Below the pieces are notes generated by a model, which was given only the letters and a program-made list of their open reading frames with translations, did not search any database and was not told the DNA's origin. Position numbers and translations under genes: made by a program. From Albidovulum sp. (GTDB lineage Bacteria; Pseudomonadota; Alphaproteobacteria; Rhodobacterales; Rhodobacteraceae), in assembly GCA_028823855.1 (NCBI GenBank), contig JAPPFL010000048.1, positions 62,001-126,000 of the forward strand: 64,000 bases of DNA, given 5' to 3'. Of the stretch, positions 17,887-27,839 are shown one piece after another. The first letter of the stretch is position 1. Every line of letters starts with the position of its first letter.

Positions 17887-19213
17887 CGCAGCAAGGACTT
17901 GGCTTCGGAAAACACTGAAGTGCCTCGAACGAAGCGAGCGGCATGTCAATGCCTATGTTCATGTACGTGAAACTGGCGCTCTCGAGGATGCTAAAAAAGC
18001 CGATGAGAAAAATCCTATATCATCGATTCATGGCTGGCCGTTCGCTGTAAAGGAGGTGATCGAAGTTGCCGGGATCGCGACATCCGGAGGCTGTCCCGCA
18101 TTGGCCGACCATGTGCCGGCGACGGACGCGACTGTTGTCGCCCGTCTTCGCGATGCCGGCGCCATTCTCGTCGGAACGCAAGTTTCGCATGAACTGACCT
18201 GCGGATTGGACGAGCCGCCGACTCGAAATCCCTGGAATTTGGCATGCTATCCGGGAGGGTCGAGTGCGGGAGCAGGCGTTTCCGTGGCAGTCGGATCCGC
18301 GCGATTTGCGCTGGGGACCGACGCCGCAGGCTCAGTCCGAATTCCGGCTGCAATGACATGCACCACCGGCCTGAAGCCGACTGCCGGACTGGTTAGTTCG
18401 GCTGGAGTGCTTCGCCAAGCCTCCGCGCCATCTATAGATAATGTGGGGATCATAGCTAGGACAGCCGTCGACGTTGCCCAGGTCCTTAGAATCATTGCCG
18501 GTCCCGACCCCCTGGATCCGAGAACCTTGCAGAGCGCAGCGGATCTGACGCTGGATTCTCCGCCTATTCAAAGCCCTACGATCGCCGTGCTCGGTCCGAA
18601 ATCCCGTTCCGTTCTGAATGGGATGCGCGTCGTAGAATCAGATATCGACAGTTGTTTTGAATCAGCCTGCGAATTGTTCCGCGAAATCGGAGCAAACTTT
18701 TCGATAATTGAGCTACCGGAACTGGCATCGGCGATTGACGCAGTCGTGACATTTTTTTCTTGCGAACTAGCGGCCGTTCATCGAAACCTCTTCGAACTCA
18801 ATCGGTCAATGTACCACCCGAGCGTTGCGGAAATGCTCAAATCTTCCTTCAATACTCCGACGGAACAGCTGCGGGATGCAGTAAGGATTCGCGAAAATCT
18901 AAGAAGCGAGGTGGACGCGGCGCTCGGCAATGAAGGTGCGGAATTCCTTCTGACGCCGACAACCCCGCGTGTCGCGATGGAATTGGCGGAGTTCAATCCA
19001 GAAGCGGAGCTAGGGACATTGATCCCTTTCACATGCGGTTTTAACCTGACCGGGCATCCCGCCGTTAGCGTGCCATGCGGTTTCTCGTCGGGCGGGTTGC
19101 CTATAGGCCTGCAGCTGGTAGGTCAACGCTGCAAGGATTCCAGGCTTCTTGCGCTCGCGCAAGCCTTCCAGGAAAGAACCGACTGGCACGAGCAACGGCC
19201 GGCATTGCCGTGA
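17879..19213 (+). CDS. Amidase-signature family hydrolase
   Basis: This 444-residue enzyme has the Ser-cisSer-Lys triad of the amidase signature family: Lys in FAVKEVIEV, Ser in GGSSAGAGVSVAVG and the nucleophile Ser in GTDAAGSVRIPA. GTG at 17879 is the start because GGGGAGG precedes it at ideal spacing; the frame stays open much further upstream but only inside the SDR gene. It overlaps the SDR stop by eight bases and is the last gene of the operon. Amidases of this kind hydrolyse ureido acids, allophanate and amide metabolites, consistent with nitrogen release from a ring-opened substrate. Confidence 0.9.
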   Translation: MADAARTWLRKTLKCLERSERHVNAYVHVRETGALEDAKKADEKNPISSIHGWPFAVKEVIEVAGIATSGGCPALADHVPATDATVVARLRDAGAILVGTQVSHELTCGLDEPPTRNPWNLACYPGGSSAGAGVSVAVGSARFALGTDAAGSVRIPAAMTCTTGLKPTAGLVSSAGVLRQASAPSIDNVGIIARTAVDVAQVLRIIAGPDPLDPRTLQSAADLTLDSPPIQSPTIAVLGPKSRSVLNGMRVVESDIDSCFESACELFREIGANFSIIELPELASAIDAVVTFFSCELAAVHRNLFELNRSMYHPSVAEMLKSSFNTPTEQLRDAVRIRENLRSEVDAALGNEGAEFLLTPTTPRVAMELAEFNPEAELGTLIPFTCGFNLTGHPAVSVPCGFSSGGLPIGLQLVGQRCKDSRLLALAQAFQERTDWHEQRPALP

Positions 19214-19231
19214 AACTACTCTGCGGAACAG

Positions 19232-19747
19232 TTATTTGTCGGGAATTACGTAGCCCATATGGGGGACCGACGCTTCGTCTTCCATAATTGGTCCCAGCAC
19301 TAAAATCGGATTCGTCGCAGAGGACTCAAACACTTGGCGGCAGCTCATGTCCAGAACGTGGGGATTGGGATTTTCGACGGCCCAAAGATTTGCCAAAGAA
19401 TCGGCTGAAAGCCCAAACACAACCGTGCGTACACCCGCAAAGAACGTTGCTCCCGCGCACATTGCGCACGGTTCAGCGCTGACATACATGATCAGCTCCG
19501 CGAGTTCCCTTGTATGGAATCTCCGGCTTGCCGCGCTCATGAGATTGATTTCCGAATGGCGAATGAAATCGTTTTCGGTAAATTCAGTGTTTTCCGCTTC
19601 AAGCAGAATGTTGCCGTTTACGTCGGCTAGCAAGGCAGCGAACGGCTTGTTGCCCTTTTTGCGGGCGCTCGCGGCGAGCTCGATCGCCCTGCCCATTAGT
19701 TTTTCATGGTCAAGATTGTCAAGCGTAGCAATTGTCGGTGCATTCAT
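19232..19747 (-). CDS. Nucleoside/guanine deaminase-like zinc enzyme
   Basis: The 171-residue protein is in the cytidine-deaminase-like superfamily closest to guanine deaminase and TadA. The zinc motif is HSE near residue 65 (HAE in most members) with the catalytic Glu, and PCAMC near residue 93 gives the two Cys ligands. GAAAGG lies upstream of the ATG at 19747. It is convergent with the amidase gene, with an 18-bp gap. Given the nearby adenosine-deaminase-family gene and xanthine-dehydrogenase-type enzyme, conversion of guanine to xanthine is an attractive role, but other aminopurines or cytosine derivatives are possible. Confidence 0.85.
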   Translation of the reverse strand: MNAPTIATLDNLDHEKLMGRAIELAASARKKGNKPFAALLADVNGNILLEAENTEFTENDFIRHSEINLMSAASRRFHTRELAELIMYVSAEPCAMCAGATFFAGVRTVVFGLSADSLANLWAVENPNPHVLDMSCRQVFESSATNPILVLGPIMEDEASVPHMGYVIPDK

Positions 19748-21023
19748 ACTTTTGAACCTTTCGAGAGACTAAGGCTCCTTTCGCTGAATTGGCGTCGGCG
19801 CCCCGACGCTGTCTCAATGGAGGGCGCAGCCCCAAATGAAGGCAGGAGCGAGGTAGAGGGCCAAAACGCGGCTCGGCCAGCGGCTAAGAGCCGGATTCGA
19901 CCTGAATCCCTGTTCAATCTATCATGGCACCGTTCCGAATTCGGCGCAAGCGGAGTTCCCGTCGGCGCGGTCCGACGTTCCCCTCCGCGCGTAAGGCTAA
20001 CGATAGTTCCAGCGGATGACGCGGATGCCGCCGCGGGTCGCCGTAGCGAGGCGACTTTCGCGGCTTCTTGTTAAGCCGCTCTTTCAGTGCGCGCCTACCG
20101 GCATTCGCCTTCCCGTCGTCGGTGCGCGCAAAATTGTGAATTCATGCCCCTGTTCGCCGCCGAAACGATGGCGCCTCGGCGGCGTCAGTCTCAATTCACG
20201 GCGAATCTCCCAATGATCGCACAGAGTTTCTTGCCGCTTACCGATCCGATCGCAAATTCTTGAGGGCAAGTGCCTGCAATTCCCGTTACATCAGGACAGT
20301 AAACTTCATTGTGGCGCCACGGGTTGAGAAAATTGATTGTTTGATACAAGTTAAGCGATAAACATTAGTTAAGGCGATGGCCGATACTATCGAAAGCGAT
20401 TGGACTTGCACCAATAGCACAAGCCTGAAGGCACCATTTTTCGTTGCCAAAAGGCTCGCTCCGAAATTCAATGGCAATAGTGCAGGCGTATATTTTACGC
20501 TTCGATGACAGCTGAACGCGCGTGCAGGTAGACGGAATTGCCATATCCAATTCAAAATCCCGGCAAGTCGCACTCGCTGTCTCGCTTTAGAGTTTGGCCT
20601 GCGTTAAATGCGCCGTCATCGGCAAAGCCTTTCGACGCGCAGTAATTCGCCTCCCCGAACTAGCGCCGCGCTTGCGACCGGCAGCCCGCAAGCGCCGCCT
20701 TGCGCCTCTGCGTAGCCGGAATATACCTGATTGATACCATGGCGCGATCACTGATTTTTCCAGCGAATAGGCGATATTCGCATCACGGGAGATCTGCGAA
20801 AATCATTCAACTCGCAGCTGGCGGATCGAAGAATGAATTGGCGGCAACCGGAAAAGATTTCAGCCAAATATTTTGAAACGCGTTACCGAAACCGAAAAGG
20901 CCCTGAAGACGGCCCGCGTCACTGAACCGAGCAAATTCAACTAGAATCTCGCGCGCTTTGACACGCAATATAAGCCCGTCTCGTTTGCTTGACTCATTCA
21001 GTCGTCAAATATAATTCGTTGCC
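19748..21023. other. Non-coding stretch, 1.3 kb
   Basis: The region between the divergent deaminase and M20 genes has only short frames with unnatural composition. No tRNA, repeat array or clear remnant is visible. It must hold the promoters of both flanking genes. Confidence 0.45.
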
Positions 21024-22223
21024 ATGCAAAATTCAGGCGAAGCCAAACCGAGTTGCGATCCGCTCTCCGAAGACTTTCTGACGCGCGCGCTTGCCGACCT
21101 GGTGCGGACGCCGAGTACAAATCCAGGAGCCTACGAAAGTGAAGTCGCGCATCGCGTAATGGATTGGCTGGCTGGCACTCCCGTTGAAGCGCAATTCGTA
21201 GAGTCAATGCCCGAACGGTATTCCGTCGGAGCCATTCTGCGCGGCAAGTCGGACGGACCGCGTCTCGTGCTGAACGGGCATATGGACACCGTACCGGTGG
21301 ATGACGAGGATCTTTGGAAAACTGATCCTTTCGGCGCGGAAATCAGGAACGGATTTCTTTACGGCAGGGGAGCCTGCGACATGAAGGCCGGGCTGGCTGT
21401 GCAAATAGGCGTAGCGCATCACCTTGCCAAGCATGTCGATCATCTCGCCGGAGCCCTGGTTCTGCACTTTGCGGTCGGTGAAGAACGAGCGGAGCCCGGA
21501 ACGCTTTCTCTTCTGAAGGCCGGCTATACGGGCGATCTTGGAATTGTCACGGAACCGACGGAGCTTGGAATAGCAGCGGCAACGCGGGGCTTGGCGCCAA
21601 TTCATATCCGCCTGAAGGGCCGATCCATACATGCGAGCCGGAGCCATCTGGGCATTAATCCAGCCTGGGCGCTTCAGTGGGTGCTTGAAGCGCTGCAGGT
21701 GTACAAGGACGATATTCAAAAACGCTCTCATGAACTGCTTTCTTTCGGTTCATGCACTCCTACCTCAATTAGTGGCGGAGTCGTGCCCAATGCAGTTTCC
21801 GACTTCATCGATCTGTACGTTGATCGACGGCTCATTCCCGGCGAAACTGTCGCTTCCGAACTTTCCGATTTGACGGGCCGGCTAAACGCGGCGCGCCCAG
21901 CAGACTCGGAAGTCGAGATCGAGGTCGAGGCCGCGTACAACCAGTTCGAACCTGCGGAGATTTCGACGGAAGCGCCCGTGGTCGGCCTTCTTCTTGAAAG
22001 CACCGAACGCGTGCTCGGCAAGCCTGCTCCAATCTACGGCGCGCCTTACGCAAGCGATGTTCGCAACCTTGTCAATGACGCCGGGATCGAGGCAGTGAAT
22101 TTCGGCCCCGGCAATGTGACTGAATGCCACTGCGCCGACGAAAGGGTCGAAGTGCGTCAACTAGTGGATTGCGCGCGCGTTGTTTCGGATGTTGCCGAGC
22201 GCCTGTTGCTGGCAAATCATTGA
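21024..22223 (+). CDS. M20-family ArgE/DapE-type deacylase
   Basis: The 399-residue protein is a zinc aminoacylase of the M20 family. Metal-site motifs are NGHMDTVP near residue 84, GRGACDMKAG near 114 and the bridging/catalytic Glu pair in VGEERAEPG near 150. A dimerisation domain begins around RGLAPIHIRLKGRSIHA and the C-terminal FGPGNVTECHCADERV completes the fold. Relatives remove acyl, succinyl or carbamoyl groups from amino acids, including N-carbamoyl compounds. It is a lone plus-strand gene; its role in the neighbouring catabolic locus is inferred only from position. No strong ribosome binding site is visible. Confidence 0.88.
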   Translation: MQNSGEAKPSCDPLSEDFLTRALADLVRTPSTNPGAYESEVAHRVMDWLAGTPVEAQFVESMPERYSVGAILRGKSDGPRLVLNGHMDTVPVDDEDLWKTDPFGAEIRNGFLYGRGACDMKAGLAVQIGVAHHLAKHVDHLAGALVLHFAVGEERAEPGTLSLLKAGYTGDLGIVTEPTELGIAAATRGLAPIHIRLKGRSIHASRSHLGINPAWALQWVLEALQVYKDDIQKRSHELLSFGSCTPTSISGGVVPNAVSDFIDLYVDRRLIPGETVASELSDLTGRLNAARPADSEVEIEVEAAYNQFEPAEISTEAPVVGLLLESTERVLGKPAPIYGAPYASDVRNLVNDAGIEAVNFGPGNVTECHCADERVEVRQLVDCARVVSDVAERLLLANH

Positions 22224-22647
22224 CGGAATCCGGCCTGAATTAAATCGTCGGGAGGTCATTGAAAGCATTCAAGGGCATTCGGCGGACACGCTGCCTTGCG
22301 ACTGCAATTCTAGAAATTCACAAATTACATTTCTGATCGTGACGATTGGCGGACGCCCCGCTTGCGGTATCCGAGTTTGATTTCAATATCTCGCTTCGAT
22401 TCCGGATCGTGTCCGGAATAATTCTATCCCAAGTATCGCTAATTGGCTGGAGCAAAATGCATAACTCCGGCGACATTCGACTCTCGGGATCTTGGCGCCA
22501 TTCGACAAATTTTGAGGAAATTCCGGAGCCCGAGGCTCGTTCGAAAAATTGCATCCTTGCCCGGGACATTTCGGTATCAATTTGACCGGACGCTTGCGAC
22601 CGGGGCAATTGAGATCCGCCCCGGCCAGTTGCCTCCAGCGCTCTAAG
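22224..22647. other. Non-coding gap between convergent genes
   Basis: About 420 bp between the end of the M20 gene and the end of the second BMP protein. No gene, hairpin with a T-run or repeat is evident. Confidence 0.4.
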
Positions 22648-23784
22648 TCAGAATTCGACTCCGTTCACGTTTTTCAGGACGAAGCCCATGCTGCGCAATT
22701 GGGGGACAGACATCACTTCGCCGTCGGCTAGAACTTGATTTCCGTCCTTGTCGGACAGGGGACCTGTGAAGACTTCTCCCTTGCCGCTGCGAATTCGATC
22801 GTATTCCGCCTGTATATCGGCTTTGGCTTCGTCGGAAAGATCGTCGTACGCGCCGCCCCAAGGCGCCATGTCGATCGCACCGATTTTCATACCAGAATAA
22901 TTGAACTCCGTGCTGAAATTTCCGTCCATGATGGACTGAAGTATCTCAGCCAGGGCGTATCCCCACCGATACTCGAAACTGGTTACTGACATGTTCGGCG
23001 CGTACTGGCGTCCGTCCAATGCCGGCGAAACTACCGGGATATTCGCTGATTCCGATATCTCCGCACTTACCGAACTTGTCAGGCTGGACGCGATAAAGTC
23101 TACGCCCGCATCGATCAGGCTTCGAACGGCGCGCGCTTGCTTGTTGGTATCGATCCAGTCGTTCGTGAACACGACCTGAACCGTTGCCGTAGGATTCGAA
23201 TGCGCCAGGCCATGGGCAAATCCGTTGATTGTCCGGATGTCGTAGGGAATAGGAAACGCATCGACCCAGCCGACCGTACCGCCTTCCTTGATTATATGAC
23301 CTGCGGCCACTCCGCCAATATAGGCGCCGTCCTCGGGCGCGTTTACGAAACCCACGAAATTATCCAGGCTGCCCGGATTATCCCATTGGCTCGTGATAAA
23401 ATGTACGTCGCCGTACTTGGCTGCCGCGTCGAGCATTGACTGGCCGAAACCATAACTGGTGCTAATTATGACATTTGAACCATTCTGGATTGCGCTTTCT
23501 ATCACCCGAAATGACTGCGGTCCTTCGGGAACGTTTTCCTTGTACTCGGTAACGATCTTGTCTCCGAAGGTTTCAACCAGATGCAAACGACCGTCGTCGA
23601 AAGCCTGATACCAGCCGCCGTCACGAGCCACGCCGGTATAGATAAATGTGACCTTTAGCGAGTCCCCGTGACCCTCTGCGTACACGGGCGCAGAGAACAT
23701 GAATGGCAATGCAGCGGAAGCAAACGCGATTGAAGCCGCGTTCCGCAGCCAGGTACGCCTTGTCGGCCTAGTGGTGTCTGACAT
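22648..23784 (-). CDS. BMP-family ABC transporter substrate-binding protein with Tat-type signal
   Basis: The 378-residue protein opens with a signal carrying TRRTWLR, a good twin-arginine motif, then a hydrophobic stretch ending near VYAEG at residue 37. The mature part is a BMP-type ligand-binding domain (KVTFIYTGVARDGGWYQAFDDG, YIGGVAAGHIIKEGGTVGWV). GGGGGAAT precedes the ATG. It is the likely receptor for the second transporter (25742-29436), although about 2 kb separates it from the permeases. Its low similarity to the first BMP protein and its use of Tat rather than Sec suggest a different ligand or a folded or cofactor-bound export state. Confidence 0.88.
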   Translation of the reverse strand: MSDTTRPTRRTWLRNAASIAFASAALPFMFSAPVYAEGHGDSLKVTFIYTGVARDGGWYQAFDDGRLHLVETFGDKIVTEYKENVPEGPQSFRVIESAIQNGSNVIISTSYGFGQSMLDAAAKYGDVHFITSQWDNPGSLDNFVGFVNAPEDGAYIGGVAAGHIIKEGGTVGWVDAFPIPYDIRTINGFAHGLAHSNPTATVQVVFTNDWIDTNKQARAVRSLIDAGVDFIASSLTSSVSAEISESANIPVVSPALDGRQYAPNMSVTSFEYRWGYALAEILQSIMDGNFSTEFNYSGMKIGAIDMAPWGGAYDDLSDEAKADIQAEYDRIRSGKGEVFTGPLSDKDGNQVLADGEVMSVPQLRSMGFVLKNVNGVEF

Positions 23785-24669
23785 TATTCCCCCTGTTTCT
23801 TGATTGGAGAAGATCCCCTATTCCAATGTTTGCGAATGACTGAACTAACGTGAAACTGGTAGCGGCCAAATCTTAAATTGTCAATGCTGCTTCGATGAGA
23901 TTTCAGTAACTATATGTTTTTTCGATAAGTTTTCGAAATTTATCGACATTTGGAATGAAGCTACGGAGTTGCTATTCGGAAAGACCGGCCTCCGATCGAA
24001 TTTTTATCTCGCGGCAAGGGAACTTCCAAACATTCGGATATTGAAAATAGCAAAACATTCAAATGTCAAAGTACGTATCAAGTTTGCTGCCGGCGCGGGA
24101 CAACTTGACTGTCCCCCATTCCTTCTGAGCCGACTTATCGTAAATCCGGCAAATTGGCCCGTGATCGCTTACACAAGAGTTTTCGGGCTGCAATTCGCAA
24201 AGTCAATAATTGGCAATCGGCTTAATCTGTTCGGCGATCGGAATTTCTATGGGCTGTTCGAAACGGCTATGAGTTTGGAAATTTTCCATCAGTCGTACAT
24301 TACCGAAACAAAAATGTTGCGAACGCCTTTCAGGCGCACGAGCAATCAAGACCATTCCAGAGGCGAGCAGGATGCTTCTTGGACGGTGAAGAGGTCTCGC
24401 GCCTTCAACGCGCGCCGCATTCGAGAATGCGCGCCGCGCGACCCGAAAACCCATGGCCGAGCTGGAAACAACTGCAGTTCGATGCCGCGCTTCATGGATT
24501 TCCGCCTCGTATCATCGCGTTCTTCACGTCGCGGTTTTGTCCAAATTGTAAACTTCGGCGGGAAACCGCAAGCGCTCGAAAACTTGCCGAATTTTGTATC
24601 GGCGATCGAAACTCAATGCTCCGGCCCGAAGCGAAAGCCTGCTCTATCGGTTTTCGACGGATTGCTGCA
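23785..24669. other. Non-coding stretch upstream of the second BMP protein
   Basis: The first 200 bp are AT-rich and likely include the promoter of the BMP gene. A plus-strand frame of 257 codons at 23969-24742 runs through it but has no start signal or family motif and overlaps the adenosine deaminase gene, so I do not call it. Confidence 0.45.
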
Positions 24670-25680
24670 TCAAAGCCCGGCTAATATTGCGAATTTGCGC
24701 TGTCTTTGTCTTAAATCCGCCTTTTTCTCGGAAGCGCAATAGGCCGCATCAATTGCGTGATCCTGGATTCTCAAGACATCATCGGTAGTCCAATTGAATG
24801 CTTCCGACAATTTCACGAATTCGTCATTGATCGAAACGTTCATGGAAATCGGGTCGTCTGAATTGACGGTTACGGGTACGCCCGCCTTGTACATCGCGTC
24901 GATTGGCCCGTCGGAAATCGACTTGTGCAGTCCTATGATAACGTTCGATGTCGGGCAAATGGTCAACGGCACCTTTTCTTCCGCGAGACGCGCCACTAGT
25001 TCGGGATCCTCAATTGCGCGGACGCCGTGGTCGACGCGATCGAGGCGAAGGAATTCCAGGCCGTCCCGGACACTCCCGGGACCCGACGACTCGCCGCAGT
25101 GCGCGCTGCGCCCTAGTCCGAGATCGGCGGCGCGTTCGAAGACCTCGACAAACTTTTCGCTCGTACGGCCCAAAACTTCTTCGTTGCCGTCGAGACCCAG
25201 TCCGACCACCCGGTCGACGGCGACCATCCAGTCAACTAAATCCATGGCCCATTCAGGCGATTGTTCCCGGCTGATCGACGGTATCAGGTAGCAATCGGCG
25301 AATCCGTCTTCATGCGCCCTCGCAAATCCTCGGCACAGAGCTTCGATTTGCGGGTGATCGTCCAAATTGGCCCAGTAGCGCGGACCGGTAAAAATTTCCG
25401 CATACGCGATGCCGTCGGCATGCAACTGCCGTGCGGCCGAATAGGCGATCTGCTCGGCAATCTCACTCGACCGCAAGAGGTCGACCCACCACTCGTAAAT
25501 CGACAAGAATTCAGCCAGGCTTTTATATTGGAAAAGTTCCGACTTGGGACGGATCATTGGAACGTTCAGTTCGTCCGCCAATTTCTCGATAGTATCCGCG
25601 CTGATGCATGCCTCGACATGAACATGCAGTTCGACCTTGGGCAGACCCTCTACGAATTCCCTTGTTACATTCGTCATCAT
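24670..25680 (-). CDS. add: Adenosine deaminase family enzyme
   Basis: The 336-residue protein is an adenosine/adenine deaminase-type TIM-barrel amidohydrolase. The zinc site begins with ELHVHVEAC (usually HxHLDG), followed by SAHCGESSGPG with the catalytic Glu, RVDHGVRAI and VNSDDP near the C-terminus with the zinc-binding Asp. AGGAAG is just upstream of two consecutive ATG codons; the second (25677) has better spacing. It ends the second transporter operon. Deamination of adenosine or another aminopurine nucleoside fits the context, but the changed first motif (VEA for LDG) could mean a shifted substrate. Confidence 0.88.
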   Translation of the reverse strand: MMTNVTREFVEGLPKVELHVHVEACISADTIEKLADELNVPMIRPKSELFQYKSLAEFLSIYEWWVDLLRSSEIAEQIAYSAARQLHADGIAYAEIFTGPRYWANLDDHPQIEALCRGFARAHEDGFADCYLIPSISREQSPEWAMDLVDWMVAVDRVVGLGLDGNEEVLGRTSEKFVEVFERAADLGLGRSAHCGESSGPGSVRDGLEFLRLDRVDHGVRAIEDPELVARLAEEKVPLTICPTSNVIIGLHKSISDGPIDAMYKAGVPVTVNSDDPISMNVSINDEFVKLSEAFNWTTDDVLRIQDHAIDAAYCASEKKADLRQRQRKFAILAGL

Positions 25681-25741
25681 TAGCTTCCTTTGAAAAATGT
25701 CGCGTGGCGAGCGGCGCGGCGAAAAACGATACTATAAGGCA

Positions 25742-26695
25742 TCAGCGTCGAAACGGCAGTCCTAGCGCCGCCGGAGCCTTGAGGTTGAATTTGCTAAGCC
25801 GGCCGGATGCGAGGATCACGGCAAAGAGCGTCAGCAGATAAGGAAGGGAACTGAAAAGCTCTGCAGGCAACTTAAAGCCGAGCGCCTGCAAGGTGAAGCC
25901 TAGGCTTGTCACGACGCCGAAAAGGTAGGCGCCGATAACGACGAACAGCGGCCGCCAGAACGCCAGAATTACGAGAGCTATCGCAATCCAGCCCGCGCCT
26001 GCCGTGATATTGTTCACCCAGTTTACGGATATGGAAAGCGAATAATACGCGCCCGCGACTCCCGCAAGCGCACCGCCCAGCAACGTATGGAAATATCGAT
26101 ACGCCACAACGTTCACGCCCATGGCGTCGGCTGCGTTCGGTTCTTCGCCAACTGCGCGAAGATGGAGTCCGGCGCGAGTCTTGGTCAGATAGAAACCCGC
26201 GCCAATCGTCAGAATCCAGGAAAAATAGACCAGTACGTCCTGATTAAAAATTAGCGGCCCGACGACCGCAAGGTCTCCTAATCCGAAAAGATCAAGTTTG
26301 GGCAATCGATGCTGGCCAGTACTTGAAGCCAGATTGCCGACTGTGCCCAAATAGTTTGAAAGGCCTAGCGGGCCGCAAAAAATCAGCAGCGCGAGACCGG
26401 AAACCACTTGGTTTGCCCGCATCGTAATGACCGAAAAAGTCAAAATAAGCGCCACGAGAATGCCGACGAATGCGCCAACCAAAATAGCCGCGGTGAGCGC
26501 GAGCCAGCTCGGACCCTCGGTAATGGATTGCGAAGTCCAGAATGCTGTCGCCGCGCCCATCAGCATGATGCCCTCGACGCTGAGATTGAGGACGCCGCTG
26601 CGCTCGGCCAGAAGCTCGCCGATCCCTGCAATGATAAGCGGAGTTCCATATAGGATGCCCGATGCCAGCAAGGTCACTACCAGCAGGTCATTCAT
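25742..26695 (-). CDS. Second BMP-type nucleoside ABC permease (NupQ-like)
   Basis: This 317-residue membrane protein is the counterpart of the permease at 7783. It has the family motif IIAGIGELLAERSGVLNLSVEG at its start and the coupling loop AGLHLRAVGEEPNAADAMG. It lies 34 bp downstream of the NupP-like gene. The duplicated cassettes are clearly diverged, so they are not a recent duplication and probably serve different nucleosides or bases. Confidence 0.9.
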   Translation of the reverse strand: MNDLLVVTLLASGILYGTPLIIAGIGELLAERSGVLNLSVEGIMLMGAATAFWTSQSITEGPSWLALTAAILVGAFVGILVALILTFSVITMRANQVVSGLALLIFCGPLGLSNYLGTVGNLASSTGQHRLPKLDLFGLGDLAVVGPLIFNQDVLVYFSWILTIGAGFYLTKTRAGLHLRAVGEEPNAADAMGVNVVAYRYFHTLLGGALAGVAGAYYSLSISVNWVNNITAGAGWIAIALVILAFWRPLFVVIGAYLFGVVTSLGFTLQALGFKLPAELFSSLPYLLTLFAVILASGRLSKFNLKAPAALGLPFRR

Positions 26696-26729
26696 TACGC
26701 GGCTCCCAATTTGTCGGCTATGACTACGA

Positions 26730-27839
26730 TCATTGGATCGGGGGGCGCGATTTGTACCGCGCTACGACCCGATAGCGCGCGCTGATTTCGCTGGCCGCCA
26801 CGAAGAGCAAGATTAGCCCCTGGATGACTCCGAGCAACCCGAGCGGTAGCTCTGGTCCCTGGAGGCTGAGATTTGCATTTACCAGGCCCCCGATGAAAAA
26901 TGCGGCGACTACTACGGCAATGGGATTATAGCGGGCTAGGGCGGCAACCGCGATTCCGGTGTAGCCGTATGCCGCGAACTGGAGAGTACGGGGCTCTAGC
27001 CGGTATGTGAAGTCTCCGATCTGGCTCGCGCCTCCAATCCCGGCAAGCGCGGCGGACAACAAAAATACCGTAATGAATACTCGCTTTGTACGTATGCCGG
27101 CGTAGTTTCCGGCCAACGGGCTATCGGCGGTCACCAGTACTTCAAAGCCATATTTCGTAGTGCGCAAGACGATTTGCATCAGCACCGCCATAAAGATGCC
27201 GAGCACGAAGCCAAAGGGAATGGCTATATCCGCGCCCCAGACGGGCCAAAACGTATCAAAAGGGATTGTTTTGGCCTGCGGGAACACTTTGGCGCCGGGG
27301 CTGGTGAGATCACGCCACCACGATTTTGAACTAAAAATGAGGTAGCCAAGCAATAGCGGAGCCAAATAGTTCAGCATCAGAGTTGTCAGTACTTCACTGG
27401 TGCCGGATCGAGCGCGAAAATAGGCGGGAATCAGGCCCCAGAGAGCCCCGCCCGCCGCTCCGGCCACTATCATTGCCGGGATGCTTATCCATGCTCCGAG
27501 GTGTCCGAGAGCGACGCCGGAAGTCGCCGCAGCCAGTGCTCCAATCATGAGTTGGCCGTCGCCGCCGATGTTCCAGATGCCGATGCGGAAAGCCAGGGCG
27601 GCAGTAAGTCCGGTGAATACGAGCGGCGTCGCCGACAATGCTGTCGCCGTTAGCGCACCGGGCTTTGTGAATGCAGCCTGGAAGATGTCGGAGTACCCGG
27701 TTGCCGGGTCGCGGCCCGTTGTCCATAGGATCAGCGCGCCGATGAACAAAGCAACAAAGATAGCCAAAATCGGCAGACTCGGGCCAAGCCACGGCGCGGT
27801 CTCCAATCTTCGTTCAAATCGCAACTCAAGCGGCAGCAC
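26730..27839 (-). CDS. Second BMP-type nucleoside ABC permease (NupP-like)
   Basis: The 369-residue polytopic protein is the longer permease of the second cassette, with family motifs LAFRIGIWNIGGDGQLMIG and the coupling loop YGFEVLVTADSPLAGNYAG. It starts with GTG at 27839, overlapping the 3' end of the ATPase gene by 14 bp, so translation is coupled. It should form a heterodimer with the NupQ-like protein that follows. Confidence 0.9.
   Translation of the reverse strand: MLPLELRFERRLETAPWLGPSLPILAIFVALFIGALILWTTGRDPATGYSDIFQAAFTKPGALTATALSATPLVFTGLTAALAFRIGIWNIGGDGQLMIGALAAATSGVALGHLGAWISIPAMIVAGAAGGALWGLIPAYFRARSGTSEVLTTLMLNYLAPLLLGYLIFSSKSWWRDLTSPGAKVFPQAKTIPFDTFWPVWGADIAIPFGFVLGIFMAVLMQIVLRTTKYGFEVLVTADSPLAGNYAGIRTKRVFITVFLLSAALAGIGGASQIGDFTYRLEPRTLQFAAYGYTGIAVAALARYNPIAVVVAAFFIGGLVNANLSLQGPELPLGLLGVIQGLILLFVAASEISARYRVVARYKSRPPIQ

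Noticed and set aside
23969-24742. Plus-strand frame of 257 codons
   Set aside because: No ribosome binding site or recognisable domain, and it runs into the well-supported adenosine-deaminase-family gene on the other strand.
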